Assembly (NCBI RefSeq): GCF_003014695.1
Contig: NZ_PYAS01000003.1
Coordinates: 124,001-188,000 of the forward strand
Origin: Dyadobacter jiangsuensis
GTDB taxonomy: Bacteria; Bacteroidota; Bacteroidia; Cytophagales; Spirosomataceae
Direction: 5' to 3'
Length of the DNA stretch: 64,000 nucleotides
Position 1 is the first letter of the stretch; every line of letters starts with the position of its first letter. Under the pieces are notes generated by a model that saw nothing but the letters and a program-made list of their open reading frames with translations, was not told the DNA's origin and made no database searches. The position numbers and the translations under genes are program-made. Positions 25,574 to 35,500 of the stretch are shown one piece after another.

Positions 25574-26991
25574 GGGGGCCAGTTGGTGGCGATGGCCTGG
25601 ATGCCTTCCTGCATTTGTTCTTCCGAAAGCGACGCGTATCCGAGCCGGAACCCATTGGCAAAGCCTTTGTAACAAAATGTGTCGGGTGAAATCAATGCAA
25701 TGCCTTTTTGTTTCAATACCGCTGCAAGTTCTACCAGATCAACCGGTTGTTTAGGCGTGACCCAGAATGCCAGCCCGCCTTCCGGTTTCGTGAAATCCAC
25801 TTTATCAGCCAGATATTGCAGGAGCAGTTTCTCAAAGTTATCCCTTTTGGATTTGTAAAGCGACGTAGTCCGTTTCAAATGCCGGCGGATTTCTCCTTCC
25901 TGAATGAGTTGAAAAACAGCTTGTTCCATCATATAATCGCCTTGCACGTCGATGATCTTGCGGAGATTGGTGACCTTATCCACCACCGAGACACAGGATG
26001 CCAGGTAGCCGATCCGCAGTGCAGGCGCGACAATCTTGCTCATCGTGCCGATGTACACGTAGTTCCGCGCCTGTTCGAGGCTGCTTACGGGCATGACCGG
26101 CCGCGGACTGAAATGGAATTCATGGTCGTAATCGTCCTCGATGATCGTGAAACCATGCTCGTTGGACAATGCAACGAGCTCCATGCGCCTCCGCAAGCTG
26201 AGCGTGACCGTCGTGGGAAACTGGTGGTGCGGAGTGATGTACACCGCCTTGATGCCGGGGTATTGTTTCAGGTAATCACGGATTTCATCGATCACGATCC
26301 CGTGTGCATCCACATTCACGGGCAACAGGCTCGCACCTGCGTGTGTGAAGGCATCCCAGGCTGGCTTGTATCCCGGATTTTCGATCAATACGTGATCTCC
26401 TGGTTTCAGCAACGCATGGGCGGTCAGGAACATGGCCATCTGGCTGCCGCGGGTGATGAATACCTGGTCGGCGGAGAGGCGCATGCTCCTTTTGTAGTTC
26501 AGCATTTGCGCAATAGCCTCCCGGAATTCGGGATCACCCGCTTCGTGCCGGTAACCCATCATTTGCCAGCGCCCTTTTCGCGCGAAAATCTGCCGGTAAG
26601 CCCGCGCCAGCTCGTCGATCGGCGCCAAAGCGCTATCGGGCAGGCCGTCATCGAATACAACCGAAGGCTTCACATCCAACTCTCTGACCACACCTGCCCC
26701 CCTGACCAATGACGTCGCAAGAGAAGCCGCCGGTTTCACATCTGCCACGAATATCCCGCGCCGTTCTTTCGACACCAGCCAGCCTTCCGCCGTCAGCACA
26801 TCCAGCGCCTCAACGATCGTATTGCGATTCACATTGAGTTGCGCTGCGAGTTGGCGGCTGCCGGGCAAAATGCTGCCCGCAACGAGCTTTCCGCTCTGAA
26901 TGGCGGCAATCACGGCATCGGCAATCTGCATGTAAACAGCCTTTTCCTCCCCGCGGTCGAGCGGTATGACGAGCTCCCAGGGTCTCAACAT
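25561..26991 (-). CDS. MocR-type transcriptional regulator (GntR helix-turn-helix plus aminotransferase domain)
   Basis: The 476-residue protein starts at ATG 26991 (MLRPWELVIPLDR). It joins a GntR winged helix (VYMQIADAVIAAIQSGKL, LPGSRQLAAQLNVNRNTI) to a class I aminotransferase-like domain with the PLP-binding lysine in GTMSKIVAPALRIGYL and the FITRGSQMAMF and IIEDDYDHEF motifs. MocR proteins use PLP-bound ligands to control neighbouring genes, often on the opposite strand. Here the divergent neighbour is a cupin gene followed by a DapA-family gene. The regulated pathway could be vitamin B6, amino-acid or sugar-acid metabolism. Confidence 0.92.
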   Translation of the reverse strand: MLRPWELVIPLDRGEEKAVYMQIADAVIAAIQSGKLVAGSILPGSRQLAAQLNVNRNTIVEALDVLTAEGWLVSKERRGIFVADVKPAASLATSLVRGAGVVRELDVKPSVVFDDGLPDSALAPIDELARAYRQIFARKGRWQMMGYRHEAGDPEFREAIAQMLNYKRSMRLSADQVFITRGSQMAMFLTAHALLKPGDHVLIENPGYKPAWDAFTHAGASLLPVNVDAHGIVIDEIRDYLKQYPGIKAVYITPHHQFPTTVTLSLRRRMELVALSNEHGFTIIEDDYDHEFHFSPRPVMPVSSLEQARNYVYIGTMSKIVAPALRIGYLASCVSVVDKVTNLRKIIDVQGDYMMEQAVFQLIQEGEIRRHLKRTTSLYKSKRDNFEKLLLQYLADKVDFTKPEGGLAFWVTPKQPVDLVELAAVLKQKGIALISPDTFCYKGFANGFRLGYASLSEEQMQEGIQAIATNWPPDQA

Positions 26992-27019
26992 CTGGACTAC
27001 TTGTTTTTGTAAATTCTGA

Positions 27020-27061
27020 ACCAGTAAGCTGGTCCAAAGATACGATTGTTTTGTATCGCAA
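27020..27061 (-). promoter_or_regulatory. Divergent promoter/operator of the MocR and cupin genes
   Basis: On the minus strand TTG (27061-27059) and TATCTTTG (27042-27035) are 16 bp apart, close to the Bacteroidota TTG-N(17-23)-TAnnTTTG consensus, and point at the MocR gene. Two inverted repeats overlap this promoter: ACCAG-N4-CTGGT (27020-27033) and GATAC-N9-GTATC (27039-27057). Autorepression by MocR is the natural reading. Confidence 0.55.
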
Positions 27062-27092
27062 TCATGCAGCAACACTCAAAATTCATTGAACC

Positions 27093-27554
27093 ATGGAAGT
27101 AACAAAGCAACAATTCAGTTCCAAAGATTTTCACCAGACCTTCGCACGTCCCGTGTATGTGAAGCCCGAAAAACTCATTCACCGCAATGTGGAGCAGGCA
27201 GGCGAGCACAGCCAGTTTTCGACCGAAAGAAAGCACCCGGTATTCTTCGTCGACCTGCCTACCAAAAATGTCAGCATGACCGTCGGCGGTCTGCTGCCCG
27301 GCCAGCTTACCAATCGTCACCGCCATACCTATGAGACGGTTTTGTACGTGCTCGAAGGAAAGGGCTACACCGAAGTGGAAGGCGAACGCGTGGAATGGCA
27401 GGCTGGCGACGCGGTTTACATTCCGAGCTGGGCATGGCACCGTCACCAGAACCTGAGCGACGCCGAGCCCGCCCGCTACCTGGCTTGCGAGAATGCGCCG
27501 CAACTTCAAAATCTGGGCGTAGCACTTCGTGAGGAGGAGGGGCGAGACCTTTAA
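27093..27554 (+). CDS. Cupin-domain protein
   Basis: The 153-residue single-domain cupin has the first metal motif in RHRHTYETVLYVLEGKGYTEVEGE (His, His, Glu) and the second in PSWAWHRHQN. There is no signal peptide. Such small cupins are isomerases, dioxygenases or ligand-binding proteins. It starts 101 bp from the divergent MocR gene and is followed 53 bp later by a DapA-family gene, so the three form a regulon-like unit. The reaction is unknown. Confidence 0.85.
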   Translation: MEVTKQQFSSKDFHQTFARPVYVKPEKLIHRNVEQAGEHSQFSTERKHPVFFVDLPTKNVSMTVGGLLPGQLTNRHRHTYETVLYVLEGKGYTEVEGERVEWQAGDAVYIPSWAWHRHQNLSDAEPARYLACENAPQLQNLGVALREEEGRDL

Positions 27555-27607
27555 GTAGTTTAATGTATTTGCCTTAAATATTTGAAATACAAATTATTAT
27601 AAACTGA

Positions 27608-28492
27608 ATGAGCAAATTGAAAACTTTAAGAGGCATCATTGCTTATCCCATTACCCCGTTCGATGCGGAAGAAAAAGTGGATATTCATTTGTTTAAAAAA
27701 CTTACGGACAGGCTCGTAACATCCGGGTCACATGCCATAGCCCCTCTGGGAAGCACCGGTGTGCTGCCATACCTGAACGACCAGGAGAAAGAAGCTGTCG
27801 TTGAAGCGACGGTTGAAGTGGTAGCCGGCCGGGTACCCATCGTGGCAGGTGTCTCCAATCTCACCACCGAACGTACCATTTACCACGCACGCTTCGCCGA
27901 AACTGCCGGAGCGGCTGCGGTGATGATCATCCCGATGAGCTACTGGAAACTGACCGACGACGAGATCTTCGCACATTACCGCAAAGTGGCCGAAGCCATT
28001 TCTATTCCGATTATGGCCTATAACAACCCGGCCACGGGCGGTATCGACATGTCGCCGGCATTGCTGAAACGCCTGCTTGAAATCCCGAATGTAACGATGA
28101 TCAAGGAAAGTACGGGCGACGTGCAGCGGATGCATTACCTGCGCCGCGTGCTGGGGGAGGAGGTCGCGTTTTTCAACGGTTCCAATCCGCTGGCCCTTGC
28201 AGCGTTCTCTGCTGGTGCTGTGGGCTGGTGCACCGCCGCCCCGAACCTGATCCCGGAGCTGAACCACCGCCTCTACGACGCTATCCTGGCGAACGACCTC
28301 GCCGGCGCCCGCGAAGTCTTTGATGCTCAGTCGGAGTTGCTCACTTTTATCACCGCCAACGGATTGCCCCGCACCATTGCCGCCGGGTTACAGATTCAGG
28401 GGATTGAGAGCGGTTTGCTCAGGAGTCCGCTGGCGCCGCTGGGTGCGGGTGATTATCTTAAATTGAAATCCTTGTTGGGCGAAGTAGGTTAG
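27608..28492 (+). CDS. DapA/N-acetylneuraminate lyase family aldolase
   Basis: The 294-residue TIM-barrel enzyme has the Schiff-base lysine Lys166 (TMIKESTG), Tyr138 (MAYNNPATGG) and the substrate loop PLGSTGVLPYLNDQEK with Gly-Ser-Thr-Gly instead of the GTTGE of true DapA. The variation suggests an aldolase or dehydratase for a keto-sugar acid or an amino-acid derivative and not lysine biosynthesis. It is cytoplasmic. It is probably co-transcribed with the cupin gene under MocR control and is followed by a strong terminator. Confidence 0.85.
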   Translation: MSKLKTLRGIIAYPITPFDAEEKVDIHLFKKLTDRLVTSGSHAIAPLGSTGVLPYLNDQEKEAVVEATVEVVAGRVPIVAGVSNLTTERTIYHARFAETAGAAAVMIIPMSYWKLTDDEIFAHYRKVAEAISIPIMAYNNPATGGIDMSPALLKRLLEIPNVTMIKESTGDVQRMHYLRRVLGEEVAFFNGSNPLALAAFSAGAVGWCTAAPNLIPELNHRLYDAILANDLAGAREVFDAQSELLTFITANGLPRTIAAGLQIQGIESGLLRSPLAPLGAGDYLKLKSLLGEVG

Positions 28493-28518
28493 TCGGTACT
28501 TGGAAAATCAAGGATTTA

Positions 28519-28550
28519 AACGGGGCGATTTTTCGAAAAATCGCCCCGTT
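28519..28550 (+). terminator. Perfect 16-bp-arm hairpin after the aldolase gene
   Basis: A 32-bp perfect palindrome, with arms from AACGGGGCGA to TCGCCCCGTT and an A/T-rich centre, starts 26 bp after the stop codon. A short T run follows. It is the clearest intrinsic terminator in the window. Confidence 0.85.
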
Positions 28551-28631
28551 GCACTTTTCCAATTTGTTTAAATGTACCAAACTAAAATTTATATTTAGAA
28601 GTCATTTGGTTACAAAAAAAGCATTCTTCCT

Positions 28632-29312
28632 ATGAAGGCATTTGTCAGTATTTTCGTTTTGGTACTCCTTAGCCATTTAGCCTATGCGCAGCAGCCTTCC
28701 GAAGATAGGCAGTGGCGATTCGGAATATTGGCGGGCAGTCCGGTTGCAGGGAGAATATATGAGGGCGGCAATACGGAGTGGGCTTCCGGAGTGATTGCCG
28801 GGCTTGATTTTAGCTATGATTTTGAAAAGGTAAAATCCAGGGCATCCATTCATTTTCAACCGGCTTTTGTCACGTTTAAAAAGACAGAAGTGACCGGTGA
28901 AAAAAATAGCCAGTACTATGTTGAATCACGGTGGAAATGGGAAGCAGTTCATTTGCCTTTGTTTTTCCGGTACACGTTGCCCATGGGTGTGGTGCGGCCG
29001 TTTGTAGAATTGGGGGTTAATTTCAGGGTTAGAACCGCCTTTACCCTCTGCGGATCCGGTTCCATGTGTGGCATTGCCGGATGTACCCCGGTGTCTTCCG
29101 GCGGAAGTATTCAGAATGTCACCGATAAAGACAAGTTGGGGGTTCTCGCAAGCGCGGGTGTGGAAGTGGACGCTGGAAAATTCACGGTCCCGTTAACTAT
29201 CCGGCTTGTCGACAGCATCATTAAAAAGAAATACGACGACCTGGCTCCCGGAACGCCTCAACTCAGCGCGAAGACGAAGCTGATCCAGGTGACAGCCGGG
29301 ATTACTTTCTGA
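28632..29312 (+). CDS. Outer-membrane beta-barrel protein, paralogue 1
   Basis: The 226-residue protein has a signal peptide (MKAFVSIFVLVLLSHLAYAQ), alternating beta-strand pattern, the mid-protein signature LPLFFRYTLPMGVVRPFVELGV and a C-terminal aromatic ending (LIQVTAGITF), all typical of small PorT/OmpX-like barrels of Bacteroidota. A cysteine-rich loop (CGSGSMCGIAGC) probably forms disulphides outside the cell. A second copy of the family lies at 29782-30462, with a VOC gene on the other strand between them. The ligand or function is unknown. Confidence 0.82.
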   Translation: MKAFVSIFVLVLLSHLAYAQQPSEDRQWRFGILAGSPVAGRIYEGGNTEWASGVIAGLDFSYDFEKVKSRASIHFQPAFVTFKKTEVTGEKNSQYYVESRWKWEAVHLPLFFRYTLPMGVVRPFVELGVNFRVRTAFTLCGSGSMCGIAGCTPVSSGGSIQNVTDKDKLGVLASAGVEVDAGKFTVPLTIRLVDSIIKKKYDDLAPGTPQLSAKTKLIQVTAGITF

Positions 29313-29313
29313 C

Positions 29314-29682
29314 TCATACACCTACAAACGCAATCAAATGCCCGTCCGGGTCGGTGATGTAAAACTCGCTCCCATAAGGCATTTCCCGCAGCGGCTGGAC
29401 GATTTCAATATCCTTTTTCGAAATTTCTTCGAACAGCATCGCCACATTATCGACGGAAAACAAGAGGTCGAGCTCTTCGTCGTTGCTTTTTTGGGCGCCG
29501 CCTCTCGCCGCATTATAGTCCGTTTTTAAATGGATCGAATGTCCGTCCTTTTCGATTCCTGCATAAAAACCTTCGTAAGTAAACGCGAGCGCGAAACCTA
29601 GTTGCCGCACATAGAATGCAATAGCATGTTCGAGGTTCGAGACGAGGAGAAGCGGGGTGATTTGATTGATTCTAAAATTCAT
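29314..29682 (-). CDS. VOC-family (glyoxalase/bleomycin-resistance fold) protein
   Basis: The 122-residue protein shows the beta-alpha-beta-beta-beta pattern of the vicinal oxygen chelate fold: TPLLLVSNLEHAIAFYVRQLGFAL at the start and the conserved ending REMPYGSEFYITDPDGHLIAFV. The likely metal ligands are few (Glu in the GSEF motif), so it may be a binding protein and not an enzyme. It sits between two paralogous barrel genes on the opposite strand, 1 bp from the stop of the first. Confidence 0.85.
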   Translation of the reverse strand: MNFRINQITPLLLVSNLEHAIAFYVRQLGFALAFTYEGFYAGIEKDGHSIHLKTDYNAARGGAQKSNDEELDLLFSVDNVAMLFEEISKKDIEIVQPLREMPYGSEFYITDPDGHLIAFVGV

Positions 29683-29781
29683 AATGATATTTTTTATTAA
29701 TAAAGTATAATATGCTCTGTTCTAATGGAGTAAATATTTACATTTATGTATCAATAGGTTACAACTTAGCCCTGCATCGCC

Positions 29782-30462
29782 ATGAAGCATTTCTTTACCC
29801 TGATGATGATCATAACGATGGCCGAAACGGTCGCCTTTGCGCAGTCGTCGATGGAGCCTCGGCGCTGGGAATTTGGCGCGATCCTGGGCACGCAGCTTTC
29901 TTTCTCTGTACCAAGGGAGGGCTGGGCGAAGCCGGTAAAGGGTATTGTAACAGGGTTGGACGTCGGGTATCGCTTTCAGGACGCTGCAAAAGGCTGGTCC
30001 GTGCATTTGCAACCCTACTTCGCCGGGTCCCGCAGCAAAGGCACGTCCGGTGCTGAAAACACCAATTTCTATTTAAAATTAACGTCGAAACTACGGTCGG
30101 TCAACGCGCCCTTATTGGCAAGGTACACTTTCTCCGATGGTAAAATACGGCCGTTTGCCGAGCTGGGAGCGCAATTCATGGTGAGCAGCAGGGGCTCATA
30201 CAAAATATCAGGCCTGATGTGCCCGGAAGGCGTACCCTGCGACCCGGTCAGCGATGAACAGAGTAATCAGAAAACAGGCGCTCCCCGTGTGACTGCATTG
30301 GCAAGTGCCGGTGTAGTGATAGATGCAGGGAAAGTCACTATTCCCATCACGGTTCGCCTGATCGAGAACGTAAAGAAGCTCGAAACTTACAACATCGCGG
30401 GCGTAGACTATAAGTTCCCCAAAGCGCGGGTGTTACAACTGACGGCCGGCGTGACTTTCTGA
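29782..30462 (+). CDS. Outer-membrane beta-barrel protein, paralogue 2
   Basis: The 226-residue protein has the same length and layout as the product of 28632-29312: signal peptide (MKHFFTLMMIITMAETVAFAQ), a RRWEFGAILGT start, NAPLLARYTFSDGKIRPFAELGAQF in the middle and a VLQLTAGVTF ending. The loop cysteines differ (MCPEGVPC). Identity between the two is moderate, so the duplication is not recent. The gene is followed directly by a repeat (30463-30492) of the CGGCGGTCAG type. Confidence 0.82.
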   Translation: MKHFFTLMMIITMAETVAFAQSSMEPRRWEFGAILGTQLSFSVPREGWAKPVKGIVTGLDVGYRFQDAAKGWSVHLQPYFAGSRSKGTSGAENTNFYLKLTSKLRSVNAPLLARYTFSDGKIRPFAELGAQFMVSSRGSYKISGLMCPEGVPCDPVSDEQSNQKTGAPRVTALASAGVVIDAGKVTIPITVRLIENVKKLETYNIAGVDYKFPKARVLQLTAGVTF

Positions 30463-30492
30463 CGGCGGTCGGCGGTCAGTTGTCGGCGGTCA
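30463..30492. repeat. CGGCGGTCAG-type repeat tail
   Basis: Three degenerate CGGCGGTCA units lie directly after the stop codon of the barrel gene. They use the same core as the inverted repeat at 24298-24418. The rest of the 266-bp gap to the sigma factor gene is AT-rich and shows no gene or clear hairpin. Confidence 0.55.
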
Positions 30493-30728
30493 ATTTGTAC
30501 CACTTCAAAATTTTCTGCACTTTTTTCGGTTATCCCAACCGTCAAACCGGACATTATAAGATACTGGCAATCATGCCTATGGAATCCTGTCGCTCCGACA
30601 CAAACAGTATCGAATAATGCAATTTTTTAAAATAATAGATCAATCGACCGCGTGTCCTCCCTTCCTTTCCTGTCTTACTACTAAAAGCCTGTTTTAGAAG
30701 TATACCCATTTATTTTTAAAGTTTACCA

Positions 30729-31415
30729 ATGCTTTCATCGCCGGGTTCGGAGTATAATGAGAAGGGTGCTTCCTGGGAAATAGGCGGGGAGAAGTCCAAG
30801 GAGGGGCCGGGTGCGGACGGGGTCTCGCCAGACCGGGTCTCGGCCGACCGTGAGCTCTTTATCCGTAAGACATTTGAGCAAAGCCCCGAGGAAGGATGTG
30901 CACTGCTTTTCAGGCTGTATTACAGCCCGTTGTGTTCTTATGCTGTGCGTTTTCTGTATTCCAAAGACGCGGCTGCGGACTTGGTTTCCGAAATGTTTTA
31001 TGCATTCTGGAAAAACCGGTCGTATGAATCGGTGAAGTCGTCGTACAGGGCTTACCTTTTTAAATCGGTGCAGAACAGGGCCTATAACTATCTCGCCAGC
31101 GAGTTGAAAAACACCGATTCTTTTGAAGTAATGCCGCATTACGACGTCGCTTCGCCCGAGCGCCCGGAAGCCCTGATGTATTTTGAAGAACTGGCCAGCC
31201 GCATCGACCAGCTCGTCGAACAGCTGCCGCCGCAATGCCAGAAGGTATTCATGCTCAACCGGTTTGAAAACAAAAAAATACAGGAGATCGCTGCCGAGAT
31301 GAACCTGTCGAGCCGGACGGTCGAGGGACATATCAGCAAGGCATTGAGCGCATTACGGCAGGGTTTGAAAGACCATTGGACGTGGCTGCTGGCGTTGTCG
31401 TCCCTTTTCTGCTGA
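30729..31415 (+). CDS. ECF RNA polymerase sigma factor of the SusC/FecR cascade
   Basis: The 228-residue protein has region 2 (LLFRLYYSPLCSYAVRFLYSKDAAADLVSEMFYAFW) and region 4 (LPPQCQKVFMLNRFENKKIQEIAAEMNLSSRTVEGHISKAL) of Bacteroidota ECF factors. The first 40 residues are an unusual Gly/Ser/Asp-rich extension (GASWEIGGEKSKEGPGADG), so the true start may be internal. It is followed 44 bp later by a FecR anti-sigma gene and then SusC/SusD. Release of the sigma factor on ligand uptake should raise expression of the transporter. Confidence 0.92.
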   Translation: MLSSPGSEYNEKGASWEIGGEKSKEGPGADGVSPDRVSADRELFIRKTFEQSPEEGCALLFRLYYSPLCSYAVRFLYSKDAAADLVSEMFYAFWKNRSYESVKSSYRAYLFKSVQNRAYNYLASELKNTDSFEVMPHYDVASPERPEALMYFEELASRIDQLVEQLPPQCQKVFMLNRFENKKIQEIAAEMNLSSRTVEGHISKALSALRQGLKDHWTWLLALSSLFC

Positions 31416-31459
31416 TCCTGAAACATCCTTAACACTATTCGATATTTAAAATCACTGAT

Positions 31460-32479
31460 ATGAACACATTGTCAGTAAACAAAGCACTCCTGTTCCAGTA
31501 TTTTGCCGGTAATGCAAGCCCGGCTCAAAAGCGGCTGATCGCCGAATGGCTCGCCCATGCCGACCATCAGGAATTGTATTTTGAATGGCTCGCCGAATGG
31601 CAATCGCAGTCGCCGCAGTTTCTCCCGGATGGCCAGGAGCGTTACGAGGCTTACGTGCGCTACATGCGTGAGAATGCGAATGCGGAAGCGACGGCCGAAA
31701 ACAAAGCACAGGGGCAGTTTCCGGTGGTGGAAGGCAGGCGAATCGGGCGTCGCTCGTGGTTAATGGCCGCGGCGTCGGTACTCGTGCTGGGTATGACCGC
31801 CTGGCTGGGCCGTGAGCAGATTTTGTACAAAACCTATGCAACCGAGTTTGGCGAGACGCGTTCAGTGGAGCTATCGGACGGTACCAAAGTGATACTGAAT
31901 GCCAACACGTCGATGAAAGTCCCGCGGTTTGGTTTCGGAGAAGATACCCGCGAGGTAAAGTTGAACGGCGAGGCGTTTTTTAACGTAACCCACACCATTG
32001 ATAACAAGCGGTTTATGGTTAAAACCGAGGATAATTTCGAAGTAATGGTGCTCGGGACGGAATTTTCGGTGTACACGCGGCGGAAAGGCGGGAAGGTATT
32101 GCTGAAAAAAGGCAAAGTGCATGTGCTGTTTTCGGAAGGTAGCCAGAAAAAAGAGCTCGTGATGAAGCCAGGCGACCTGGTTACCATGGCAAAATCCGCT
32201 GCCAAACCGATTGTGAAACCCAATGCCGATACGCAGAAGCTGATCGCCTGGACCGGTAACCGCTTCGTTTTCGACAAGACTCCATTGTCGGAAGTAGCCG
32301 CCCAGTTGCAGGAGCATTATGGTATCCGGGTGGAAATCAAGGATAACCGGTTTGCCAACCGCACCGTGAGCGGCACATTTCAGCCCGAGAGCGGGGAGGA
32401 GCTGCTCACATTGCTTTCCGAACTTTTCGATTTCCGACTGGCACGCGATGGCGAGGCCTACCTGATTTTGCAGAAATAA
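31460..32479 (+). CDS. FecR family anti-sigma factor
   Basis: The 339-residue protein has an N-terminal cytoplasmic DUF4880-like sigma-binding segment (about 1-90), one transmembrane helix (WLMAAASVLVLGMTAWLG, near 96-113), a FecR periplasmic domain (TEFGETRSVELSDGTKVILN, EAFFNVTH, FEVMVLGTEFSV) and a C-terminal DUF4974-like module (NRFVFDKTPLSEVAAQLQEHYGI). In these cascades the periplasmic part meets the signalling domain of the SusC protein. The partners are encoded directly beside it: sigma factor upstream, SusC 32 bp downstream. Confidence 0.93.
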   Translation: MNTLSVNKALLFQYFAGNASPAQKRLIAEWLAHADHQELYFEWLAEWQSQSPQFLPDGQERYEAYVRYMRENANAEATAENKAQGQFPVVEGRRIGRRSWLMAAASVLVLGMTAWLGREQILYKTYATEFGETRSVELSDGTKVILNANTSMKVPRFGFGEDTREVKLNGEAFFNVTHTIDNKRFMVKTEDNFEVMVLGTEFSVYTRRKGGKVLLKKGKVHVLFSEGSQKKELVMKPGDLVTMAKSAAKPIVKPNADTQKLIAWTGNRFVFDKTPLSEVAAQLQEHYGIRVEIKDNRFANRTVSGTFQPESGEELLTLLSELFDFRLARDGEAYLILQK

Positions 32480-32511
32480 AGACCTTAATATATCCCTATC
32501 CAGATCCCCGT

Positions 32512-35500
32512 ATGAAACAAAGATCATTACTGTCATTTGTTTGCTGTGGCCTGATGCTCACCGCCGCGCCGCCTTTGGACGCCCAGGTGCTGGCCTTCAA
32601 TGTCCATAAAAACCGCATGCTCCCACCGGAGCAAACCACCAACCAGGTGAAGCTGCTCGACGTGCTTTTGCAACTCAAAAAATATTACAATGCCGATATC
32701 CTCTTCGAAGAGAGCCAAATGAGCGGCATTACCGTGCCCGATTTCGTGTTCGACAAGAACCTGTCGGCCGAAAAGAACATGGAAGCATTGCTGAAATCGA
32801 CGAACCTGACGCTGAAAAAGGTGCGGAAAAACGCATACATGATTTTGCCGCGCAGGATCGAAACTTCGGCTATCGGCAGCCGGCCTTCGACGGGCGCTGT
32901 GCAGGTGCTGGCGGGAAGTCGGTCGGTGGTAGCCGAAATCAAAGTCAGCGGAACGGTTACGGATGCGAATGGGGAAGGTTTGCCCGGGGTGAACGTGCTG
33001 GTGAAGGGGACGATCAATGGTACCAACACCGACGTGAACGGGAAATATGAGCTGGATGTGCCTTCCGCGGAATCGGTGCTGGTATTTACTTCAATCGGTT
33101 TTCAGAAACAGGAAATTGCGGTGGGCCAGCGCTCGGTTGTGGATGTGAAAATGGCGGTGGAAACGCAGACGCTCGATGAAGTAGTGGTGACCGCTTTGGG
33201 TATTAAGAAGGAAAAGAAGGCATTGGGTTACGCCATTTCAGAAGTGAAAGGCGAGGACCTCACGCAAGCGCGATCGACCAACATTGCGAACAGCCTCGTG
33301 GGTAAGGTTGCAGGCCTGAATATTTCCAGCACGGCTACCGGCCCAAGCGGATCGTCGCGTATAGTGATACGCGGTAACGGCTCCATTTCGGGCAACAACC
33401 AGCCTTTGATCATCGTCGATGGTATCCCGATCAACAACGATAACCTCGGATCGGTGGCCATCGGAGCCAACCGGGAAGGCTCCTGGACCGGTTCCGACCG
33501 CGGTGACGGTATTTCGAGTCTGAACCCCGACGAAATCGAGAGCATTAGTGTATTGAAAGGTGCTACCGCCGCCGCATTGTACGGTTCGAGGGCTTCAAAT
33601 GGTGCTATTTTGGTTACGACCAAAGGCGGCAAGGCCGATAAGGGCATCGGCGTGGAAGTGAATAGCAACTTCCTCGCGGAGGATCTTTTGTTTAAATCCT
33701 ACAAAGATTATCAATACGAATACGGCCTCGGAAGTAATGGTGTTAAACCGACTACCGTAGCCGAAACTGCCACGCGCAACAGCTGGGGCGGACGCCTGGA
33801 TGGGAGCAATTCGATGAACTACGACGGCGTCGAGCGCCCGTACGTGGCCGCGAAAGATAACCTGCACAAGTTTTACAACGTCGGGACCACATTTACCAAC
33901 TCGGTGGCATTGACCGGCGCTACCGAAAAGGTAACCTACCGCCTTTCGATGAATGATCTGAACAACAAGGGTGTGCTGCCGAACAACACGCTCCGCCGCA
34001 ACAACTTTGCCCTGAATACCAATGGTAACCTTGGCAAGCGCATTTCGTTCGTGGCAAATGCGAAATACATCATCGAGAAAAACCACAACCGCCCGCGTGT
34101 GAACGACTCGCCCGGGAATGCGAACTTCGCCATGTACGTGCTGCCGACTTCGCTCGATGTGGATGTACTCAAAAATGCCCAGTTCGATGCGAATGGGAAC
34201 GAAAAGGTATGGTCTGACAACCAGTACACCCAGAACCCGTATTTCGCCACGGAGCAATACCAGCAGGATGATAACAAAAAGCGGGTAATCGCCTCTTTTG
34301 AACCGAAATACACGGTTACCGACTGGCTTTATGTGAAAGGCCGCATTGGTTTCGATAATTTCAATTATCGTTACAAGAGTATCGAGCCTTACGGAACGGG
34401 CTATGTGCTAAGAGGAAGCTACACGTCGTCACTGCGCGAGTTTACCGAAACCAACAAGGAGCTTCTGGTGGGTGTGAACCGGAAGATCGGGGAGAAGTTT
34501 GCATTCAATGGTCTTTTCGGAGGGAATATGATGAAGCAGGTAACGAACCTGAACGAGGTTTCCGCCAACAACAGCTTCAATATCCCGTTTTTCTACGACG
34601 TGTCGAACATCGATCCGGCAGCGCGCACCGTCACTGAGGCATACATCGAAAAACGCATTAACTCGGTGTATGGATCGGCGGAGTTTTCGTATAACAATTA
34701 CCTTTTCGTGACGGCTACCGCCCGCAACGACTGGTTTTCAACGCTGGCGAAGGGCAAAAACAGCATTTTCTATCCATCGTTTGGTGTAAGTTTCGTGGCT
34801 TCGGAGGCTTTGAAAATGCCCTCGGCGATCAATTACCTGAAATTCCGCGGATCGTGGGCGCAAGCCGGTGGGGATACCGACCCCTACAATTTGTCGCTGT
34901 ACTACTCGCTGAGCGGCGCGCATTTGGGCTCTGCATTGGCGCAGATCAACGGTACCCGCGTACCGAATGGCGGTTTGCAGCCATTGACCTCGACGGTGTC
35001 GGAATTGGGTTTGGAAGCTAAATTGTTCAATAACCTCTTGAACGTCGATTTTGCTGTGTACGATCGTAAAACGACAGACGATATTGTCAGTGCTACGATC
35101 TCGGAGACATCCGGCTATACCAGCGCGTTGTTCAACGTGGGAGCGATCCGCAACCGCGGGATCGAGTTGCTTTTAGGGGCAACTATTGTCAATGGCAAGC
35201 AATTTACCTGGGATGCCTCTTTCAATATGGGGTACAATGCGAGCGAGGTGCTGAGCCTTTACGGTGATCTCCAGACGCTGCGTGTAGACCAGTCGCGGCC
35301 GGGCTCGGCATTCATTCACCAGGACGTGGGCAAGCCTTACAGCCAGATCAAGGGCTACGATTTTAAACGCGATGCAAACGGTAGTATCGTGTATAATTCG
35401 CAGGGATTGGCTATGGCGGGAGATATCAAGACCTTCGGCTCAGGCGTGTCGCCTTACACATTGGGTTTGAATAATACATTTAACTACAAGGGCATCAGTC

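Noticed and set aside
30463..30728. Extra small gene or RNA in the gap before the sigma factor
   Set aside because: No frame with a plausible start and length, no convincing hairpin and no promoter elements found; only a repeat tail at the left end.
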